This document shows positions 25,350 through 34,762 of a stretch of DNA of 64,000 bases, piece by piece. Below the pieces are notes generated by a model. It saw nothing but the letters and a program-made list of their open reading frames with translations, ran no database searches and was not told the DNA's origin. Every line of letters starts with the position of its first letter. Positions within the stretch are counted from its first letter, which is position 1. A program made the translations under genes and the position numbers. Origin of the DNA: JBNGOQ01 sp050589645 (GTDB taxonomy: Bacteria > Bacteroidota > Bacteroidia > Flavobacteriales > Flavobacteriaceae); NCBI RefSeq assembly GCF_050589645.1, contig NZ_JBNGOQ010000001.1:496001-560000 (forward strand), read 5' to 3'.

Positions 25350-26184
25350 GGGTCGCTATGTTTAATGCTTGATTTATTTGTTCCGGGGCCGTTAACACGG
25401 CATTGAACAACAATTCCAAATCTACTTCCGTTTCGTCCCTATGGGCCCGGGGAAGGACTGATTTTCCACCAAAGGAAGCCTCGGAAAAGATGAGGTGCTC
25501 GGTGTCGTCCGCTTGGGCCTTTCCAAACCATAGGCCTTCGGAGACCTCGTATAGAGAACGGTCAAATACAAGCCCCGCATTGTCCAGGATGACTACGTGA
25601 TTGATCAGGCTGTGCAGATCCCTTACCTGGTGTGTAGAGATTACAATACACTTTCCCTGATCTACGGCGGAGGCCATGATTTTTCTGAACTGGCTTTTGG
25701 AGGGGATGTCCAGTCCGTTGGTGGGCTCGTCCATCAACAACACTTTGGTGTTGGCAGCGATACCGAAGGCGATGAGTACTTTTTTCTTTTGCCCAAAGGA
25801 TAAGCGACCGATTCTTTCGTGTGGGCCCAGCTTAAATTCCTCCAACAGCGTATTAAAACGATCTTTGGAGAAGTTGGGATAAAAAGGGGCATTGATCCGT
25901 GCGTAGGACGCAATCCGAATTCCGGGCAGTTCAAATTCCTCGGGTACGATAAAAATTTCCTGTAGGCCTTTGACCGTTCTGCGCTCGGAGCGTTCACCCA
26001 TCACAAGACAACTTCCGGTCTTGGGGTACAACAGGCCCGCCATGATTTTGATCAAGGTGCTTTTTCCCTCCCCATTTTTCCCAAAAAGCCCATAAATATT
26101 GCCAGGCTCCAGCTCCAGGGAGATATTGTTAAGAACCATTTTGTCCTTGGGATAATGAAATCGCAAGCGGTTGATCGCTATCAT
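25333..26184 (-). CDS. ABC transporter ATP-binding protein
   Basis: 283 residues. All ABC motifs are present: Walker A GLFGKNGEGKSTLIK, signature LSFGQKKKV (LSxGQ with Phe), Walker B VLLMDEPTNGLD and the switch His in VISTHQVRDL. It has a C-terminal extension of about 80 residues after the ABC domain, as in exporter ATPases of the YtrB type. First gene of the operon, preceded by a strong promoter and palindromic operator. Confidence 0.95.
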   Translation of the reverse strand: MIAINRLRFHYPKDKMVLNNISLELEPGNIYGLFGKNGEGKSTLIKIMAGLLYPKTGSCLVMGERSERRTVKGLQEIFIVPEEFELPGIRIASYARINAPFYPNFSKDRFNTLLEEFKLGPHERIGRLSFGQKKKVLIAFGIAANTKVLLMDEPTNGLDIPSKSQFRKIMASAVDQGKCIVISTHQVRDLHSLINHVVILDNAGLVFDRSLYEVSEGLWFGKAQADDTEHLIFSEASFGGKSVLPRAHRDETEVDLELLFNAVLTAPEQINQALNIATHGTTV

Positions 26185-26189
26185 GATTA

Positions 26190-26211
26190 GTGTATTAGTT
26201 ATCTAGTACAC
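26190..26211 (-). promoter_or_regulatory. 22-bp palindromic operator upstream of the ABC/GntR operon
   Basis: Arms GTGTATTAG (26190-26198) and CTAGTACAC (26203-26211) are inverted repeats with one mismatch in nine, around TTAT. It begins 6 bp before the ATPase start codon and ends 2 bp from the -7 element, so it covers the predicted transcription start. This is the expected place and size for a YtrA-type GntR repressor site; the repressor is encoded in the same operon. Confidence 0.75.
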
Positions 26212-26213
26212 GT

Positions 26214-26244
26214 CAAAAGTAACAAACAAAATCGGATATACAAA
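26214..26244 (-). promoter_or_regulatory. Bacteroidota-type promoter of the ABC/GntR operon
   Basis: On the minus strand TTTG (26241-26244), a 19-bp spacer and TACTTTTG (26214-26221) match the Bacteroidota housekeeping consensus TTTG-N19-TAnnTTTG exactly. Start of transcription is expected about 5-7 bp further down, within the palindrome. Confidence 0.85.
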
Positions 26245-26308
26245 TTTTTTTCTTGAAAATTGAAAAATTCCGAAGGGTTGGAACCTTATCCGCATAACCC
26301 TTACGAAA

Positions 26309-29300
26309 TCATTCCTTCAGCAGTATGGCAGGTAGTTCCAGCGCCTTAAACAACTGATTATAGGCCGCCATTTCCTTGCTTACAATGGCATCCCGCTCCT
26401 TTTCGTAAACGGCCCAATCTGCCAACAGGTCCTTTAGACGTTCCTTGGCCCCCTCGGTCACCTTGGGTTCCGCGGTATCCACAAAGCCCTTTAGGTACAT
26501 GAGTTCCGCATTGAGTTGGTTGTTGTAATTAATGACGTCCTGAAAGGTCTTTTGCTCGGGCTGTATGAGGCTCTGCTCCCAGCTATCTATCCGTTTTATC
26601 AGGACCTTTCCTTTTTTAATGAGGCTATCTGCCCCGGAACGGTCCTTCAGCAGCTTGGCATAGGCTTCCAACTGTGATTTGGCAGATCGCATTTGGTTCA
26701 CGGACTTGTGAATATCCTCCACGGTCTCGGTTATTTGAACGAGTAAGGCTTGCTGTTCCTCAAAATCTGCTTGGGTAGCCGCTACTTTTGGATTGGGCAA
26801 TACCCGTACCTCGGTTTCGGAAGTGGATCCTTCAAGGCTCAGTTTTAAGGTATAACTTCCCGGACCGATTCTACCTCCCCCATAGTTGCCAAATACAAAA
26901 ACCTTGTCCACCGCAGGCAGGCTTTCCCTTCTAAAATCCCAAGTATAGCGGTTGTATCCCTTTTTGGAGGGCAGTACCGCCGGTTTTGAAGGTCCGCCTG
27001 GCCAGGATTTGAAGTCCTTAGGTTTTTTATTGGTCAGGGTCCGCAGCAGTTTGTCCTTGTCCCAGACTTCCAATTTTAGGTCCAGGCTATCCGCATCCTT
27101 GTCCAGGTGGTAATCAAAGGTAACCCCTTGTTTGGGGTTTTGTCCCAGACCGGGAACGGGTTTCTCGCTGCTCCCGCCAAAAATCAGATAGGTGTCCTTA
27201 GGTGGGAATAGGGTCACGGTCTTGTTGGGGGGTACGCGGTGCTGTAGGGCAGCGATATCATCCAAGATCCAAAAGGAACGGCCTGCCGTGGCCACCACAA
27301 GATCATTGTCCCGGATAACCAGGTCATTGATGGGGACGGGCGGAAGGTTCAATTGAAGGGACTGCCAATTCTCACCATCGTCAAAGGACAGATAGAGCCC
27401 GGTTTCCGTACCGGCGTACAATAGCCCCTTTACCTTCTTATCCTCACGGACCACCCGTACAAAAGTGTGTTCGTCGGAGAAACCGTTGACGATCTTGGTC
27501 CAGCTTTTTCCGTAGTCCGAAGTTTTAAAGATATAGGGTTTTAGGTCCAGAAATTTATAGCGCATGACCACGGCGTAAGCCGTTGCCGGGTCGTGCGGGG
27601 ATACCTCTATGCTGTTTACAATGCCCTCGGCAAGGCCTTCTGGAGTAACGTTTTCCCAATTTTTGCCGCCATCCCGGGTAATATGGATCAGGCCATCATC
27701 AGAGCCTGCCCAAATGACCCCTTCCTCATGCGGTGAGGCCGTCAGGTACATTATGGTATTGTAGTTTTCCCCACCGGCCGCCTCATTGGTATAGGGTCCG
27801 CCACCGGGACCATGCTTGCTTTTATCGTTACGGGTGAGGTCCGGACTCACCACGTCCCAGCTGTTTCCCCCATCGGTAGTTTTGAAGACCACATTGCCCG
27901 CGTGATAGATGGTGTTACGGTCGTGCGGGGAACTGATGATCGGAGCGTTCCAATTGTACCGGTACTTAAAATCCTCCGGGGCATTACCCAGGGCAAGCTC
28001 TGGATATTCCTTTATGGGCTTGCCCTCCTTGGAGGCTTTCACCCATTTTTCAATAATCCCCTGGTAACAACCGCCATAAATAATATCGGGTCGATCGGGA
28101 TCAAAGGCGAGATAGGCACTTTCACAACCGGCAACGGAGTACCAATCCTTCCAATCGATACCGCTATCGTTGGTGCGGCTGGCAATGGCTATGGCCGAAT
28201 TGTCCTGCTGCCCCCCGTATACGTTGTAAGGGACCAGATGGTCCGTAATGACCCGGTAGAACTGTGCGGTAGGCTGATTGGTTTGGGGGCTCCAGCTTTT
28301 GCCCCCATTGTTGGAAATATTGGCGCCCCCGTCATTGGAATTGATCATCTTGGAATTATCGTAAGGATGTATCCATAAATGATGGTTATCGCCGTGGGGG
28401 GTGGGCAGATTGCTAAAGGTCTTTCCCCCGTCAATGGATTTCATGACCGGGGCGTTGAGCACATAGACCCGGTTTTCGTCCTGAGGGTCGGCATAGATTT
28501 CCATATAGTACCAGGAACGGGCAATATTCACCCGGTCCTTGTTGATTTGCTTCCATTTTTTACCAGCATCATCGGAGCGATAGACGCCGCCTTCCTTGCC
28601 TTCGGCCTCGATAACGGCAAAGACACGTTCCGGATTGGCACGGGAGACCGAAATGCCCACCTTGCCGAATTCCTTGGGTAGACCCTCTTCCATTTTATCC
28701 CATGTACTGCCTCCATCGGTAGATTTGTAAAGGCCCGAAGCTGCGCCCCCGGATTCCATGGTCCAGGGATAACGTCGGTGCTGCCAGAGCGCAGCATAGA
28801 GGATCAGCGGATTGTTCATATCCATGGAGAGCGAGGACGCTCCTGTCTGGGTATCTACGAACAGCACCCTTTCCCAACTGTTCCCCCCGTCTTGGGACCT
28901 ATAGATGCCCCGTTCCTCCGTGGTGCCATACTGTGCTCCCTGCGCGGCAACAAAGATGATATCGGGATTCTTCGGATGAATGACCACATCCGAGATATGA
29001 CGCGTTTTGTCCAGTCCCATATGGGTCCAGGTCTTTCCGGCGTCGGTGGATTTGTAGACCCCGTCTCCCATGGAGGTCATTACCCCCCGTGCTGCGTGTT
29101 CGCCCATACCGGCGACCACAATATTGGGATTGCTCTCAGCGACCGCCAGGGCACCTACCGTTCCGGTCTTGATAAAATCGTCCGATACATTTTTCCAAGT
29201 GATGCCATCATCCACGGTCTTCCAAATACCGCCTCCGGTGCTGCCCATGTAATAGGTCATGGGCTGCCCTACCACTCCGGTAGAGGCTACACTGCGCCCC

Positions 29301-29455
29301 CCGCGAAAGGGACCGATATTACGCCACTTAAGTCCGTGGAAAAGGGAGTCCTGGAGCACCACCTTGGGCGGTTGCTCCTTCTTTTTTCTTTTTTGTGCAG
29401 GTGTGCCAAGGGGGTATAACAAAAGGGCCAGCAGGAACAAGGAAACAGTCTTCAT
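26309..29455 (-). CDS. Exported sortilin/BNR-repeat beta-propeller protein (VPS10-like)
   Basis: 1048 residues with a signal peptide (MKTVSLFLLALLLYPLGTPAQ). Many Asp-box/BNR units follow, for example GGGIWKTVDDGITWKNVS, DGVYKSTDAGKTWTHMG, RGIYRSQDGGNSWERV, GGVYRSDDAGKKWKQI, DGLIHITRDGGKNWENV and TGLYLSFDDGENWQSL, forming one or two large beta-propellers. The last 300 residues are beta-rich then helical (coiled, Lys/Glu-rich). Large proteins of this type are common in Flavobacteria and are often named glycosyl hydrolases, but no catalytic residues can be pointed to. Likely a periplasmic or surface binding protein. Monocistronic. Confidence 0.88.
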   Translation of the reverse strand: MKTVSLFLLALLLYPLGTPAQKRKKKEQPPKVVLQDSLFHGLKWRNIGPFRGGRSVASTGVVGQPMTYYMGSTGGGIWKTVDDGITWKNVSDDFIKTGTVGALAVAESNPNIVVAGMGEHAARGVMTSMGDGVYKSTDAGKTWTHMGLDKTRHISDVVIHPKNPDIIFVAAQGAQYGTTEERGIYRSQDGGNSWERVLFVDTQTGASSLSMDMNNPLILYAALWQHRRYPWTMESGGAASGLYKSTDGGSTWDKMEEGLPKEFGKVGISVSRANPERVFAVIEAEGKEGGVYRSDDAGKKWKQINKDRVNIARSWYYMEIYADPQDENRVYVLNAPVMKSIDGGKTFSNLPTPHGDNHHLWIHPYDNSKMINSNDGGANISNNGGKSWSPQTNQPTAQFYRVITDHLVPYNVYGGQQDNSAIAIASRTNDSGIDWKDWYSVAGCESAYLAFDPDRPDIIYGGCYQGIIEKWVKASKEGKPIKEYPELALGNAPEDFKYRYNWNAPIISSPHDRNTIYHAGNVVFKTTDGGNSWDVVSPDLTRNDKSKHGPGGGPYTNEAAGGENYNTIMYLTASPHEEGVIWAGSDDGLIHITRDGGKNWENVTPEGLAEGIVNSIEVSPHDPATAYAVVMRYKFLDLKPYIFKTSDYGKSWTKIVNGFSDEHTFVRVVREDKKVKGLLYAGTETGLYLSFDDGENWQSLQLNLPPVPINDLVIRDNDLVVATAGRSFWILDDIAALQHRVPPNKTVTLFPPKDTYLIFGGSSEKPVPGLGQNPKQGVTFDYHLDKDADSLDLKLEVWDKDKLLRTLTNKKPKDFKSWPGGPSKPAVLPSKKGYNRYTWDFRRESLPAVDKVFVFGNYGGGRIGPGSYTLKLSLEGSTSETEVRVLPNPKVAATQADFEEQQALLVQITETVEDIHKSVNQMRSAKSQLEAYAKLLKDRSGADSLIKKGKVLIKRIDSWEQSLIQPEQKTFQDVINYNNQLNAELMYLKGFVDTAEPKVTEGAKERLKDLLADWAVYEKERDAIVSKEMAAYNQLFKALELPAILLKE

Positions 29456-29653
29456 ATTATATTGGTTGGATTTTCAACTAAATATAAGCAAATATGTGAA
29501 GCTGTTCACCAATACCCTGGTGATATGAATATGGCGTTATCCCTTGGAAATCAAAACAATACTAAACTCGCGTTAAAAATCTTAAAAATTTTGGCTATGG
29601 AAAGCAACCCCCTTTATTTTGCCCATCTAGAAGAAGTGAATAAAAACAAACCG

Positions 29654-30583
29654 ATGAAGAAAGGACTCATGGCCCTATGCCTAACCGTTTTGGTCGGACT
29701 GCTTTCCTGTTCGGGCGATGCAGAGGAGTTGGCGCCGGTAGTGCCCAACCCCGACCCCGATCCCGTGGCGGAGCTTTTGTACCTTCCCGTGGTGGTCCAT
29801 GTGCTGCACAATGGGGAGCCATTGGGAGAAGGGCCCAACCTATCCGCGGAACGGATTGCCAGACAGATCGAGATCCTCAATGAGGATTTTAGAAGAAAGC
29901 AGGGTACCCGCGGATTCAATGAGCATCCGGACGGGGGGGACGCCCGTATCGAATTCAGACTGGCGAGACAAAATCCCGATGGGGAGGCCAGTACGGGCAT
30001 TGTGCGGATCGATACTTCGAGCGTTGCGAAGCCCAACTTGGGCTATAACGTCAATCATTTTGCACAATACAGTTATTGGGCCCCGAACCAATACATCAAT
30101 ATCTGGACCACGCCCTTGCCCGATGACGCCAAATGTGTGGTACTGGGAGAAGCGTCAGGGCCGGACACCGATCTGCCCGGGACCGAGTTGCTGTCCCTTC
30201 CAGGACCCGGGGATGCCGAGGGCATACTGGTTAACTGGAACCATTTTGGGGAATCGGATATCGATTGCCATGCGCGATGGGGGAGGACCTTGACCCACGA
30301 AATGGGGCACTACCTGGGTTTGCTCCATACTTGGGGCGGCAAGGACTGCGCGTTTAACGATTATTGTGATGACACCCCGGCGGTGGACAAAACCGTTTTT
30401 GGCCGGGAGGCCTTTGCGGGCTGTGCAGGAGAAAACATCATGATCGGCAACTATATGAACTACTCGGACGATGATGTCATGAACATTTTTACTCTGGACC
30501 AAATTGCGCGTATGCGATACGTGCTGGATAAGCACCCAGGGCGAAAAGCGCTTTTGACAAGTCCGGGATTGAACGCGCCTTGA
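29654..30583 (+). CDS. M43-family (pappalysin-like) zinc metalloprotease, lipoprotein
   Basis: 309 residues from the ATG at 29654, which starts a lipoprotein signal (LTVLVGLLSC, Cys18); the in-frame region upstream is non-coding in character. The metzincin zinc motif HEMGHYLGLLH with the following Met-turn (NYMNYSDDDVM) is complete. The pro-region-like part LPVVVHVLHNGEPLGEGPNL and LNEDFRRKQGTRGFNEH is typical of M43B enzymes, as are the paired cysteines around CAFNDYCDD. No T9SS C-terminal domain follows the catalytic domain, so it is probably anchored by lipid. Secreted protein degradation is the likely role. Confidence 0.93.
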   Translation: MKKGLMALCLTVLVGLLSCSGDAEELAPVVPNPDPDPVAELLYLPVVVHVLHNGEPLGEGPNLSAERIARQIEILNEDFRRKQGTRGFNEHPDGGDARIEFRLARQNPDGEASTGIVRIDTSSVAKPNLGYNVNHFAQYSYWAPNQYINIWTTPLPDDAKCVVLGEASGPDTDLPGTELLSLPGPGDAEGILVNWNHFGESDIDCHARWGRTLTHEMGHYLGLLHTWGGKDCAFNDYCDDTPAVDKTVFGREAFAGCAGENIMIGNYMNYSDDDVMNIFTLDQIARMRYVLDKHPGRKALLTSPGLNAP

Positions 30584-30719
30584 TGGATAGGTTGCCTGGG
30601 CGTCTAATCTCCTTGGATTGTTGCTTCGGCACCAAATATACAATATGGGAAAACCCTCCTGAACCTGAAAAAGAATCCGCAGTCACATACGACCCAATTC
30701 TTAATAAAGGCCCCATCGA

Positions 30720-33671
30720 TCAGGTATTGACATACTCTGAAGGTGAACAATCAAATTGTTTTTTGAAAGCGGTAGCGAAATATGCCGGTTGATTGAACCC
30801 CACCGAATAACCCACTTCGGAGATATGGGAATGCCCTTCTTTCAACAGTTTTGCGGCCAATTTCAAACGCTGTACGCGGATGAACTCGGACGTAGAAAGT
30901 CCGGTAAGCGCCTTTAGTTTACGGTGCAGATGCATACGGCTCAATCCTATCTGTTCAGAAAAAGCGCTTGCATTGAACTCGGGGTTGGTCAACTCCATAT
31001 CCAGTATTTGCCGAATTCTACTTATCAGTTTGGCATCTGCCGAGGTTAGCTTGACCTCTTTGGGGCTCAGAATCACTTGCTTATTCAACTTTTCACGTAT
31101 GGCTTCCCTGGTGGCTATTAGTTTCTCAATGACAACGCGCAGCTTTTCCTCCTTGAATGGCTTTACCATATAGGCGTCGGCCCCGGTTTTGAGGCCGGTC
31201 AGCTCATTTTCCTCGCCAGATTTTGCAGTCAGCAGCACAATGGGGATATGTGAGGTTCTTTCATCGTTTTTAAGGGTATTGCTCAAGTGGATGCCATCCT
31301 TTACCGGCATCATAATATCCGAAATGATCAAATCAGGGATGGTTTTGAGTGCACTGTTTATCCCCTCTTCCCCATTTTCCGCTTCGAGGATTTGATATTC
31401 TTTTTTGAAGAGCGTTTTGATGAAAAGCCTGATTTCGGCATTGTCGTCCACAACCAACAACACGGGAAGGGAGCTTTCCTGAAGCTGTTCTTCCCCATTA
31501 TTTTGTTCTAAAAGCACTTCTTTCTTAGGTTTTTGGATCTTGGTAGCTGCCCCATCCTCTAGGCTTACATCTGCTTTTGAAAAGGCATTTTTTGATACCG
31601 GTAAGCTTACCTCAAACGCTATGGTAGCAGCATCCGGTTTGTAAGCGTGTATGGTCCCATGGGAAAGGATTGCCAACTCTTGTACCAATGAAAGGCCAAT
31701 ACCAAAACCCTGATGCATGGCATTGTTCTGGTAAAAACGATCAAATAAAAGGGGAAGTTCTTTTTCGGTCAGATCGTTGTTTTCGTTAACCGTTGTTATC
31801 AGTATCTGTTGGTCCTCTTGTACGGCCTTAAAATCAATGCGGCCTCCATTCGGATTGTACTTTAGTGCATTGGATAACAGATTGGACACTACTTTTTCTA
31901 TCACATCGCGATCAAACCAAACCTTTTCCGGAATATCAATTTCACTCTTGAACGCCATGTCCCTTTGGGTTGCCTGATAGTGGAAGGGCTCTATCAAATG
32001 CTTCAGGAAAAGTTCCATATTTCCTTTGGAAACCCTGAGTTTTCTGCTGCCGGCCTCAATTTTCGAAAGGTCCAATATCTGATTCACCAACTTCAACAGA
32101 CGACTGGCATTCCGTTGGATCAGTCCAAGGTCGGTCTTATCATCAGAGGAAAGACCCTCCTTGGACAATTGGTGGGCAACCGGACCGGATATCAAGGTCA
32201 ATGGTGTTCGGAATTCATGGGAGATGTTGGCGAAAAACTTCGATTTTGCCGCTTCCAATTGCCTCAGCTTTAGATTCGTCCGCTGTTTGTTCTTGAAAAG
32301 GACAAACATGGTAATCAACGCCAGCCCTAAAACGGAGATGCCGGCAAGGAACAGATTGCGCTGGTTTTTGGTCTTCTGTTCGGCCAACTGCGCCTGTGAG
32401 GTGAGGAGCGCGATTTCCTGCTCCTGCTTTTCATTTTGGTATTGGGCTTCAATTGCACTGATGCGTTCCAAGCTCGACTTTTGGTGCATACTGTCCTTTA
32501 TCCGGATTAAGCTGGCCTGATGTTCATAGGCGTTTTTGAAATCGCTCATTTCGCCATAGGCCTCTATCAAAAAGGTATAGCTGTCCGTGAGGTAGGAAGT
32601 AGCCCCTTTTTTTTCGGCCAAATCGATTGCCTTTTTGTAGCTGGCAACCGCCTTGTCCAAATTATTGGTTTTGCGGTACAGCTCTCCCAAGCCGTTATAG
32701 GAATAAGGAAGGAGGCTTATTTGTTCTGTTTTTTCCGCCAGTGCCGTGGATTCCCCAAAGTATTTTTTGGACAGATCGTATTTTTTTTGGGATAGATAGA
32801 TGTACCCCAAATTACTGCCTATGGTGGCCATATTGGAAAATCCGTTTACGGACTCAAAGTGGGCATAAGCGGTTAGATAGTGTTTTTCTGCGGCGACTAG
32901 GTTATTGGCGGCCTGCTCAATATTGCCGAGTTTGTTCTCCATGGTATAGTAGCCATTTCTATCTGAGGTTTCCTTAAAAATGGCCTGTGCCTGTATAAAA
33001 TACTCCTTTGCCTTTTCATCCCTTTCCAGCCGGTAATACAGGTTGCCGATCCAGGCTTTAATGGTCCCTCGTAAGCCAATCTCTCCATCCGGTAGGGCCT
33101 TCTCGGCTTCCACATAGGTATTCACCGCTTCCTCGTATTTCCCCAGGGCATCGTATATTCTGCCCTCGTTCATCTTTATTCTGGCAATTTTTTCGCCAGA
33201 TATAGCGGAATTTTCATCCGCTATCCTTACCGCCCTCTGCACACTGAGGAGGGCACTGTCCAGGTTTCCTTTTTTTTGATGTACGTTCGCTATCCATTCC
33301 AAGGCATTCAGGGAAATATTGGGTTGCATGGTCCGTATACCTATTTCCAATGACTTTCTTAAATGGTAATTGGCAGAATCGTAATTGGCGGAAGTGACAT
33401 ACAGATGGCCCAATAAATAATGCCCCCCGGCCGTTCCTTTTTCGTACCCGGATTTCATAGACCTGGAGATCATGTCGCGGGTTACACGGGCCGCTTTTTT
33501 TGGCAGGGAATCGTAGTAACCAAGATACAATTGCCGTTGTATCGCTATTCTAACACTGTCACTGGAGGTGCTGGTCAGCAGCCGTTCCAGGGAATCCATC
33601 TGTTTTGGAGTTTGGGAAAATAGCCCATAGAAAGTAAATAGAAGGGCAAGGGTAAGGCCAAAGGTTTTCAT
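30720..33671 (-). CDS. TPR hybrid sensor kinase / response regulator / AraC regulator (HTCS-like)
   Basis: 983 residues in one protein: signal peptide (1-20), about eight TPR units (40-400) expected in the periplasm, a membrane helix (439-459), HisKA with His485 (FFANISHEFRTPLTLIS), HATPase with N-box NLLSNALKYNP and GFGIGLSLV, a receiver (LPVLLVVDDNAEIRLF, Asp785 in LIISDIMMP, Lys837), and a C-terminal AraC HTH (885-983, LSRMHLHRKLKALTGLSTSE). It resembles the hybrid systems that control polysaccharide loci but senses through TPRs rather than a propeller. It is the last gene of the 33.7-37.6 kb operon, so it probably senses a ligand related to that operon and regulates it. Confidence 0.94.
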   Translation of the reverse strand: MKTFGLTLALLFTFYGLFSQTPKQMDSLERLLTSTSSDSVRIAIQRQLYLGYYDSLPKKAARVTRDMISRSMKSGYEKGTAGGHYLLGHLYVTSANYDSANYHLRKSLEIGIRTMQPNISLNALEWIANVHQKKGNLDSALLSVQRAVRIADENSAISGEKIARIKMNEGRIYDALGKYEEAVNTYVEAEKALPDGEIGLRGTIKAWIGNLYYRLERDEKAKEYFIQAQAIFKETSDRNGYYTMENKLGNIEQAANNLVAAEKHYLTAYAHFESVNGFSNMATIGSNLGYIYLSQKKYDLSKKYFGESTALAEKTEQISLLPYSYNGLGELYRKTNNLDKAVASYKKAIDLAEKKGATSYLTDSYTFLIEAYGEMSDFKNAYEHQASLIRIKDSMHQKSSLERISAIEAQYQNEKQEQEIALLTSQAQLAEQKTKNQRNLFLAGISVLGLALITMFVLFKNKQRTNLKLRQLEAAKSKFFANISHEFRTPLTLISGPVAHQLSKEGLSSDDKTDLGLIQRNASRLLKLVNQILDLSKIEAGSRKLRVSKGNMELFLKHLIEPFHYQATQRDMAFKSEIDIPEKVWFDRDVIEKVVSNLLSNALKYNPNGGRIDFKAVQEDQQILITTVNENNDLTEKELPLLFDRFYQNNAMHQGFGIGLSLVQELAILSHGTIHAYKPDAATIAFEVSLPVSKNAFSKADVSLEDGAATKIQKPKKEVLLEQNNGEEQLQESSLPVLLVVDDNAEIRLFIKTLFKKEYQILEAENGEEGINSALKTIPDLIISDIMMPVKDGIHLSNTLKNDERTSHIPIVLLTAKSGEENELTGLKTGADAYMVKPFKEEKLRVVIEKLIATREAIREKLNKQVILSPKEVKLTSADAKLISRIRQILDMELTNPEFNASAFSEQIGLSRMHLHRKLKALTGLSTSEFIRVQRLKLAAKLLKEGHSHISEVGYSVGFNQPAYFATAFKKQFDCSPSEYVNT

Positions 33672-33711
33672 GGTACTGGTTTGTCATAAAAAGATACAAA
33701 AACTTGAGCCA

Positions 33712-34758
33712 TCAGCGGTAATAGGTAATAAACCCGGAAGCCGGAAATTCGGACGGACAGCTACCCATGGTCTCCCGAGCCACCCGGAGGCTGCCGTCTG
33801 GCTGCAACTGCAAGTAAAAATAGCCCCCGCTGGACGGCTCGTAACAATGTTCGGTGGTCACGGTCTCGGGATCTATATGAGTTGCCGCACCCAGGGATAT
33901 CCGATATACGTCGGGTTCGGTTCCACGGACAATCTTTACCGTGCCATTCAAAGTGGTGGCCACCAGCAAGGGTGAAAATTCGGTCTGGCCAAAATGCGGG
34001 GTGGAAAACACCTCCACGGTATCGAACCAGGGTCCGGCAATGGTTCCTGCCCTACCTCTTGGCCCTCTACAACTTAAGGGTTGGGCCAAGGGTTTCGGAC
34101 CAAAAAGATCATACATTTGACTACTTAGGTCGGAGGTGAAGTAGTCGTAAGGACAACTACTGTATCTAAAGGTTTCCACGGGATGGAAACGGTCGTTGTT
34201 CAAAAACGTGAGCGGTCGTTCGGAATGGTACACCCCAAAGTCAAAGCTCTTGGCCTGGGCCGTGCCCGAGGTGGTCCCAATCTGTTCTCCGGCCGAAACC
34301 GGTAAGAGGGTAGGAGGCTGGCCTTCGAACATGCTTATGCCTTGGCCCACGACCAAATTCCGAATGGAGGGTATGGGGTTGGTGACATGCCCAAAACGGA
34401 GGGCCACCTCACAGCTGGCTTTGAACACCAATTGAAAATCGACCCCATCACTTGTAACATTGATTAAATCCATATCCACCGGGGCGTAAATGGGTACTTC
34501 TGTCACTTCCGGTTTGATGAACACGTAGGTATGTGCCGAAAAATTGTGGAACGCTTGCAGTTCGCCCAGGGGTTCAATGTGTTGGATGTCATCGAGGTCC
34601 GTAAAGGAGGCCGTGAACCGTACATTGGGATTGGAACCGGTTTCGCAAGCCGATAGGGGGGGCGGACCACTGTCCTCATCGCCCCCGCAGGCAAGGGTCA
34701 AAGAACCCAGGGCCAGGATGGCAAAATACCGTGTTATGCTGTAGGGTCTGCCGCTCAT
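33712..34758 (-). CDS. Lipoprotein with degenerate M23-like (LytM) pattern
   Basis: 348 residues from the ATG at 34758, which opens a signal ending GSLTLAC. The middle part resembles an M23 endopeptidase layout: FSAHTYVFIKPE, PIYAPVDMDLINV, LRFGHVTNP, VSAGEQIGTTSGTA and FDFGVYHSE. However the HxH pair of active M23 enzymes is replaced by FDF, and the HxxxD motif is not clear, so it is probably a binding domain. The C-terminal part has PDVYRISLGAATHID and GGYFYLQLQPDGSLRV. The M23 likeness is my inference. It starts 4 bp after the stop of the cysteine-peptidase-like gene. Confidence 0.7.
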   Translation of the reverse strand: MSGRPYSITRYFAILALGSLTLACGGDEDSGPPPLSACETGSNPNVRFTASFTDLDDIQHIEPLGELQAFHNFSAHTYVFIKPEVTEVPIYAPVDMDLINVTSDGVDFQLVFKASCEVALRFGHVTNPIPSIRNLVVGQGISMFEGQPPTLLPVSAGEQIGTTSGTAQAKSFDFGVYHSERPLTFLNNDRFHPVETFRYSSCPYDYFTSDLSSQMYDLFGPKPLAQPLSCRGPRGRAGTIAGPWFDTVEVFSTPHFGQTEFSPLLVATTLNGTVKIVRGTEPDVYRISLGAATHIDPETVTTEHCYEPSSGGYFYLQLQPDGSLRVARETMGSCPSEFPASGFITYYR

Positions 34759-34762
34759 ACGT

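Noticed and set aside
28778..29419. 213-codon plus-strand frame opposite the BNR-repeat protein gene
   Set aside because: Antisense shadow of the repeated Asp-box coding sequence; no start context or family pattern.
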